DNA of 12,929 bases from Euperipatoides rowelli. Its lineage: Eukaryota > Onychophora > Udeonychophora > Euonychophora > Peripatopsidae. The notes beneath the pieces are model-generated. The model made no database searches. It worked only from the letters and a program-made list of their open reading frames with translations, and had not been told where the DNA came from. The position numbers and the translations under genes are program-made. How positions within the stretch are numbered: the first letter of the stretch is position 1; each line of letters starts with the position of its first letter. The DNA lies in assembly GCA_003024985.2 (NCBI GenBank), contig PXIH01S0025194.1. The stretch is one strand, 5' to 3'. Shown one piece after another: positions 8,437 through 12,929 of this stretch.

Positions 8437-9420
8437 TTTTTTTTTTTTTGAGCCCCCTGCCTCCATCGTCATGCTCAGAGGAGCATATCGCATTAATGTC
8501 ACTTGCAACTGATAATAGAACTGGAGGCTGATTATCACTCAAAACCGATTCAGCAATGGGATATTTATCAATAACCAAATCATCTGTGTTGACGGACTGC
8601 ATTAAACCATCCGAAGAGAGGCTGTCCGGAGACTTCTGCGTAAAAAACATATCCTGTGATAGAAAATCCTTGGACGCACCATCACCATTCTGAGGCATTT
8701 GGTCTGAAGGTAGTGTTTGTAGGGTATCCTCAGCTGAATGCTGGAGAACCCAGCTGTAAAGCATGGGGCATTGGTGGGCCTCTTTGCCCCCTATGCCAAT
8801 AATGTCATTTTACAAACATTACATCTGCGAATAGGACAATGCTTGATATCATGGGCCTGGTCTCTGCAGCAAAAACAGGCCTGTGGCCTGTTTGCCGAAC
8901 TAATCCATGCACGAAGATTAGACTTTGTTTTAATCAAATAGGGGAGGGAGGCAAAAGAAACCCATCTGCCAGCGCAAAGGAAATGTATATAGGGTGGTAG
9001 CAAAAACATTTTTATCATCCGACCTTTTATAAGTTGATCTCAACGTCATAATTGTAACGTAATCATGCAAAATATCAGCTAACTCAATTCGTGCAATTTT
9101 GAGAGGAACCATAAAACATAAAAATTTACTATGTTAGAGTCTATGACTGTGTTGGCATATAACACATAGCTGTCCTTAAATTTAGTAAATATTTTTTTAA
9201 AAGTGTCCATTGCCTCATTGGTTTTAAATTCTATGTAATTATATTGAGGCAAATGCAAACTAGTGAATTAATCTAGAAAACTAATCAAGCCTTGCTCATT
9301 CATGATATCAATTAAATTGTCAATTGTAACATGCTGGAGTTTAAAGTTTTCATGATAGTAACAAAAACATTGGGATTTTACGTTAGTAACAATAGGTAAC
9401 AAAGATTCTTGTTGTTGCAT
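8437..9420 (-). pseudogene. LINE ORF1 (gag-like, zinc knuckle), near complete
   Basis: The protein starts at the ATG at 9420-9418 (context AAAATG). The N-terminal half is hidden by one TAA codon (9268-9270, codon 51): MQQQESLLPIVTNV, then VTIDNLIDIMNEQGLISF, then after the stop LHLPQYNYIEFKTNEAMDTF. A frameshift near 9112 leads to VPLKIARIELADILHDY, typical of the middle domain of Tx1/I-like ORF1 proteins. A second shift near 8940 leads to the CCHC knuckle CFCCRDQAHDIKHC, with C-x2-C following (RRCNVC). A third near 8790 leads to the acidic C-terminal tail, cut by the N at 8436. ORF1 proteins bind LINE RNA and form particles. About 325 codons in all, roughly the usual length. Confidence 0.82.
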
Positions 9421-9880
9421 TTTTAACACTAGTAAAAGACAGAAAAATAAAGTTAATAAGGCCTGTTAGAATTGTATACCACAATAGAGCCTAAGGAGTA
9501 TGGGTAGCATAATAAAATGAACGTTAATATTGAAATATGCAGTAGGAAATTGCTTAATAAAATTAATTAAATTCTGAGTAATATTTCGAGAAAAAAATAA
9601 ACCAGCAAAATGTACTTACATTGTGGACGCACTTTAAATACACTCAAGTTTAAACAACATATAAAGCATATAAATATAAAGTATAAATCAGGAGACAAAC
9701 CCCTAGTACCATATCGGTTTGCCAAGTGTCGCATAATGTAAGTCAAAGATAATGTTGTTGTTGTCTTTTTAAAATATAAGTTTGCCCATAACAGCAGAAA
9801 CCATAATTTCTTTACTGTATATATATATATTTAGAGTCTTCTAGATCAAAAGCATAATCAAAGGTCTTCATTTGTAAAGT
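9421..9880. other. Mostly non-coding; possible LINE 5' UTR and C-terminal debris
   Basis: Upstream of the ORF1 start on the minus strand there is no promoter I can identify. An open minus-strand frame of 49 codons (9469-9615) reads VHFAGLFFSRNITQNL, which loosely resembles VHFFKYNVFAGSIYDTL from the C-terminus of the other LINE copies. The rest, including a (TA)n run near 9820, shows nothing recognisable. Confidence 0.45.
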
Positions 9881-10100
9881 TATTCTGAGTTGTTCTAATG
9901 AAGTGCCTCTTCCCATGTGTTAAATTCATTTCTAAATTGGTAAAAATATTGACAATTTTAAAATATATGTTCCAAATCCTCATCTTGTCCACAAAATAAA
10001 CAAATAGGATCTAAATGTAGGGAAATTTTGTAACCAATATTCTGTTTGAGAAATCACATTATCCACAATGCTTTATATCTATCAGAATAGTCTTTTTACA
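9880..10100 (-). pseudogene. LINE ORF2 C-terminal CCHC-finger fragment, divergent family
   Basis: On the minus strand one frame reads IGYKISLHLDPICLFCGQDE and then LEHIF, a stop, and NCQYFYQFRNEF. This is the C-x2-C...H-x4-C finger at the end of LINE ORF2 proteins, parallel to DPTCPFC...HLLLEC in the 905-2244 copy but clearly a different, older family. Stops (TAA inside the finger, TAG shortly after) make it non-functional. It ends near the N at 10137 and lies back to back with the plus-strand RT that follows. Confidence 0.68.
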
Positions 10101-10137
10101 ATACAACAAGCCTTCGAAGTATGGCCCATTTGCAGTN

Positions 10138-10907
10138 TTTATAGACATGCAGAAAGCCTACGACAATGTCAACTTGGACTTTTTATAAAAATTCATTAGT
10201 TACAACATCCCTGAACAGAAGATTATTATGGAAGTTACTAATTACATATTTTGCAAATTTGCAGCGATTAAACTTATGGACAAGACCGTTCAATCTTTCT
10301 TTCCATCCCTATAGGATTCACACAAGGTTCTGCATTAAGTGCATCCCNTTTTGCACTTTACCTGGCATATACATTAAACATTTAAATATGCATATTCGTC
10401 TAATAGCATATCTGGATGATATATTGGTCTTTTGTGATGATGAAGAGAAAGTGGGCATACTTGTGGAAATTATACAAAAGTTATGACTAGTACAGGTTCT
10501 GAAATTAATTTTGAAAAAAGTTCAATAACCTCTATCTCATCATGAAAACAATTAAATTTTAGAAAGGCATTGTCCCTCTTCTTATCTGGGTCTACCATTC
10601 CCCTTTTTTTAGGGTCCAGGTTGAGAAAAGAGATTTAAGATAGACTATTATGTGCTATGCAAGTAACAACTCGACACTGTAAATGCACACATCTTATGAT
10701 ACTTCTCTTCATTAAAATTATTAATGTTTACTGCATTCACAAATTAATCTAATTTATTAGTCATTGCTTTACTTTATCCTTCAGGAAGAAGTGTTTTTAT
10801 TTATTTGAAAAATTCATTTGAAAGTGTAAAATCAGCCTAATCAGTAGGCACTCTCTCTACACACATATTAAATATTGTGGTGTGGCATTAATAGATTTTG
10901 CACTTTT
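10138..10907 (+). pseudogene. LINE ORF2 reverse transcriptase, plus strand, divergent family
   Basis: RT motifs in order: FIDMQKAYD (10138-10164, motif A with the catalytic aspartate), GFTQGSALSAS (10314-10346, motif B), FALYLAYTL, and YLDD (10409-10420, motif C). These are followed by GSEINFEKSS and IPLFLGSRLR, the usual post-catalytic pattern. Further on, YCGVALIDF (about 10873-10899) corresponds to the GGLGL(I/H)N motif after RT. At least three frame changes and a stop right after motif A show it is dead. The 5' end is cut at the N at 10137. The C-terminal part resumes after the SINE at 10908-11268. Confidence 0.8.
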
Positions 10908-11268
10908 TTATTTTATTTTTGACACTGGTTCTTGGTGTCTTACCTTGAGACAGGGCATAATATACTTATTTACAATCTATATTCATTTCTCTATTTACAT
11001 TATTTACAATTATTATTACATTCTGATGATTAGACTTTCATCCAATACGTGTTGCATATCTTCAGAAATTCGTATCTTTAGATAGCAAAGTCCGAGAGTC
11101 ATGCCCACTGGTTGAATAGTACCCCATACTCCTGCCATTCACAAAGAAAGGCAAATGGGAGTAGTGTTTTGGGATCGGGTAGCGCAAGCCGCGAACCCTT
11201 GTTGCTAGCTTGGCTCTCACCAAGAAAACGAAGCAGCACACTCAACCCTCTGAGCCACTACCCCTTGG
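10908..11268 (-). mobile_element. tRNA-derived SINE 2 (minus strand)
   Basis: The head reads from 11268 downward on the minus strand: box A TAGTGGCTCAGAGGGTTGAG (11241-11260) and box B GGGTTCGCGGC (about 11188-11198). The body ends in a segment with small inverted repeats (GACAC/GTGTC, 10921-10939) and an AAAAT-type A-rich tail, unlike the T-run tails of SINEs 1 and 3. Imperfect direct repeats at 10892-10907 (tagattttgcactttt) and 11269-11285 (tagatatttacttttat) look like a diverged target-site duplication. LINE coding similarity breaks off on one side and resumes on the other, which supports an insertion. Confidence 0.78.
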
Positions 11269-11285
11269 TAGATATTTACTTTTAT

Positions 11286-11741
11286 TCAAATCAATAGCCT
11301 CAAATACATACCTAAAAATTATGGCATATTGTGGCATAAACAAATTCCATTTAATGATAATACCCAAAGATAATCTCCCCCACAAATTATGAAGAGAATT
11401 AGATTTTGGAAACTCATGACTATTGGACTAAATTTAATTGATGACCTACCTCAAGCTCCCACTTATTCTACGATGTATTTAGCAACACTGAGATCATTCT
11501 ATTATAATAGTACCCAAAGATTAGTCACATCTGCAGGAGTAGAATGACTCAAAATATCTCTGAATGCTTACCTAACTCCCAATCTACAGGACTTTGCTCT
11601 AAAATTGGTTTATGGTACACTNCCTGCCTCATATTCTACTTACTACTAAATATCACATGTGTTTTTTACAAGAATGAACTGTCTATTAAGCTATGGCGAC
11701 ATTGAAACATCTCCTTTTTTGCACTGCTTTTATAGAGGCAA
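11286..11741 (+). pseudogene. LINE ORF2 C-terminal region, continued after SINE 2
   Basis: After the SINE, one frame resumes as YIPKNYGILWHKQIPFNDN. After one stop it continues with LNLIDDLPQAPTYSTMYLA and LQDFALKLVYGTL (to 11621), a pattern seen upstream of C-terminal fingers in L1-like ORF2 proteins. After the N at 11622 comes GDIETSPFLHC, a degenerate finger (E-T...H-C) whose first cysteine pair is not intact. The piece 11623-11741 repeats exactly at 12264-12382. Confidence 0.68.
11623..11741. repeat. 119-bp direct repeat, copy 1
   Basis: It is bounded by Ns and identical to 12264-12382. It holds the degenerate finger of the plus-strand LINE. Exact identity, together with N boundaries, points to the same contig end used twice. 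Confidence 0.9.
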
Positions 11742-11742
11742 N

Positions 11743-12134
11743 AGTTGTGGTGGTCTAATGGTGAGAGTCAAGATTTCCCATGCCCATGACATAATATTCA
11801 CTGGGGTAATTGTGTCAAGGTATTGTGGCCTAGTGATAAGAGATTGTACTTCACATGCCTATGCCATATTATGTTCACTGTGGTAACTGTGCCAAGGTGT
11901 AATAGTCTAGTGGACAGAGAATAGTCTTTCCATGCCTATATTCTCTGGGGTAACTGTGTCTAGATATGGTAGTCTAAGTTTCCCATACCCATGACATATA
12001 TACAACTGGGGGTGACTGTGTCAAGGTATGGCGTTCTAGGTATCCCATGCCCATGTGGGGTAACTGTGTCATTGTGTGGTGACTAGTGGTGATAGACGAG
12101 ACTTTCATGTCCATGATGTATTCTAAGGAACCAG
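11743..12134. repeat. Degenerate tandem array of box-A-like units, copy B
   Basis: Direct copy of the array at 2246. Units are 11746-11822 (77 bp), 11823-11899 (77), 11900-11966 (67), 11967-12028 (62), 12029-12076 (48), and 12077 to about 12134. Unit boundaries and lengths match copy A except unit 4, which is 11 bp longer here. Copy A's short unit is therefore a later deletion. It has no coding frame of its own and interrupts the plus-strand LINE in this assembly. Confidence 0.82.
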
Positions 12135-12175
12135 ATTAATCCCCAGTAGTGTATAATTTGTAACATATTTTTTTC

Positions 12176-12262
12176 TTATTAGTGATATATCCTTGGATTA
12201 ATTATTTGGATCATCAGTCTATCAGTGGCAAAGGATTGAGGAAAGAAATCCTGAATATTATA
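12176..12262 (-). repeat. 87-bp segment, inverted relative to the first array copy
   Basis: Reverse complement of 2677-2762, following the array and T-run at the equivalent position. It ends exactly at the N at 12263, so the far junction of the inversion is not seen in this copy. Confidence 0.8.
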
Positions 12263-12263
12263 N

Positions 12264-12570
12264 CCTGCCTCATATTCTACTTACTACTAAATATCACATG
12301 TGTTTTTTACAAGAATGAACTGTCTATTAAGCTATGGCGACATTGAAACATCTCCTTTTTTGCACTGCTTTTATAGAGGCAAAGAGGTGATGTGGCAGAA
12401 CTTTTCTACTAGACACTGAAAAATGTGTCTTTGTAAATTATGATTAATGTTAACATCAATAACATCATTATGTTATTGAATATTATGTTTCACCTTTTGG
12501 AAACTGAGATGCCTCAAGATTTTTTAGGACATTTAGACTTATGCCCAATAACATATTGTAAAATTAATTT
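12264..12570 (+). pseudogene. LINE ORF2 C-terminal finger and tail (repeat of 11623)
   Basis: The first 119 bases (12264-12382) repeat 11623-11741 exactly and then continue where that piece stops. The finger remnant GDIETSPFLHC is followed by sequence in which one frame reads LLETEMPQDFLGHLDL. That frame could be the protein's last residues, but I see no family motif in it. It ends at the target-site duplication of SINE 3. Confidence 0.55.
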
Positions 12571-12585
12571 AAAGAAAGTTTATGC
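12571..12585. repeat. Target-site duplication, left copy (SINE 3)
   Basis: The 15-mer aaagaaagtttatgc is repeated exactly at 12855-12869. The match extends four more bases with one mismatch. Confidence 0.9.
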
Positions 12586-12854
12586 GATGTCTAAGTTTCG
12601 TGGTCAGTGGATTCTCATTCGCTTGATAAACCGAAGGCATATGCTGATGGTTACAGGGTCGATCCCCGGCTAGGGCGGTTATGGAACGGTTTTTTACCTA
12701 GCTGTAACAGCTCGCTTTGGGTTTTTCCAAGTACGCTGCCCTTATTAACATCAAAGGAACTGTTTCTCATGTGGTCTTTAATGAATTATAATTAAGTAAA
12801 TAGAAAAAAATACATTTCTTCTCCCATTGGAGAGAATTTTTTTTTTTTTTTTTA
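12586..12854 (+). mobile_element. tRNA-derived SINE 3
   Basis: This is a complete element of about 270 bp. Box A is TGGTCAGTGG (12601-12610) and box B GGGTCGATCCCC (12656-12667), with spacing like SINE 1. The central body differs from SINE 1. The tail has a 6-bp stem-loop (12819-12824 with 12829-12834, one G-T pair) followed by AA and a long T-run. A 15-bp perfect direct repeat flanks it. The short frames overlapping it are not genes. Confidence 0.88.
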
Positions 12855-12869
12855 AAAGAAAGTTTATGC
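12855..12869. repeat. Target-site duplication, right copy (SINE 3)
   Basis: Exact repeat of 12571-12585, starting at the last T-to-A step of the SINE tail. The sequence after it (12870-12929) shows nothing recognisable. Confidence 0.9.
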
Positions 12870-12929
12870 AATGATATAATATATCTCCTCCACCAAACAA
12901 GGATGATAAACTTTTAATAAATAGTTCAT

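Noticed and set aside
11160-11268. Functional tRNA gene on the minus strand
   Set aside because: Same reasoning: a tRNA-like head attached to a SINE body and A-rich tail.
11112-11392. Two overlapping plus-strand small proteins
   Set aside because: They lie antisense to the head of SINE 2 and run across its junction.
12440-12795. Two small plus-strand proteins
   Set aside because: They cross the target-site duplication and the SINE 3 head. The first may include LINE tail residues but is not a gene.

Overview
This window is repeat-rich, AT-rich nuclear DNA from a eukaryote, most likely an invertebrate animal. I see no intact host gene, no bacterial-style operon, no rRNA, no functional tRNA and no CRISPR array. 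The recognisable content is non-LTR retrotransposons (LINEs) with an ORF1 carrying zinc knuckles and an ORF2 with APE-type endonuclease, reverse transcriptase and a C-terminal CCHC finger, plus tRNA-derived SINEs, a degenerate tandem array and a tetranucleotide microsatellite. The LINE layout recalls the L1/Tx1 group. I cannot name the species; a mollusc-like genome is only a guess.

Layout. 1-96: (ATCT)n microsatellite. 97-904: AT-rich non-coding DNA holding one copy of a 0.36-kb repeat (330-688). 905-2244: 3' end of a minus-strand LINE, split by a plus-strand SINE (1265-1614) with a perfect 17-bp target-site duplication. 2246-2890: six-unit tandem array of tRNA box-A-like units, an 86-bp segment that is inverted in the other copy, and an orphan SINE tail. 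2988-7627: a second, longer minus-strand LINE: 3' UTR, ORF2 C-terminus with an in-frame 43-codon deletion, RT, linker, endonuclease, then the C-terminal half of ORF1. 7629-8435: non-coding, with the second copy of the 0.36-kb repeat. 8437-9420: ORF1 again, this time from its start codon. About 9470-10100: more minus-strand LINE ORF2 C-terminal debris. 10138-12570: a different plus-strand LINE ORF2, interrupted by a minus-strand SINE (10908-11268) and by the second tandem array (11743-12262). 12586-12854: a third SINE with its own target-site duplication.

Assembly caution. The window has 20 isolated single Ns. Every large duplicated block (330/7690, 905/2988, 5252/5729, 6913/8437, 11623/12264, 2246/11743) begins or ends exactly at an N. 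Several pairs look like the overlapping ends of contigs that were never merged. The scaffold is therefore probably a mosaic. If the overlaps are joined, the minus-strand LINE pieces form one near-complete element running from an ORF1 start at 9420 to a 3' end near 2988. The SINE insertion and the zinc-finger deletion would then be differences between alleles or close paralogues.

How the parts work together. In this class of element, ORF1 protein coats the RNA, and ORF2 protein nicks genomic DNA and primes reverse transcription. SINEs have no proteins and borrow ORF2 through their 3' tails. All copies here are broken by stops or frameshifts. The biologically most interesting signals are a 3' stem-loop shared by otherwise different SINE tails, with compensating base changes, and the box-A-like tandem array with an inverted flank.
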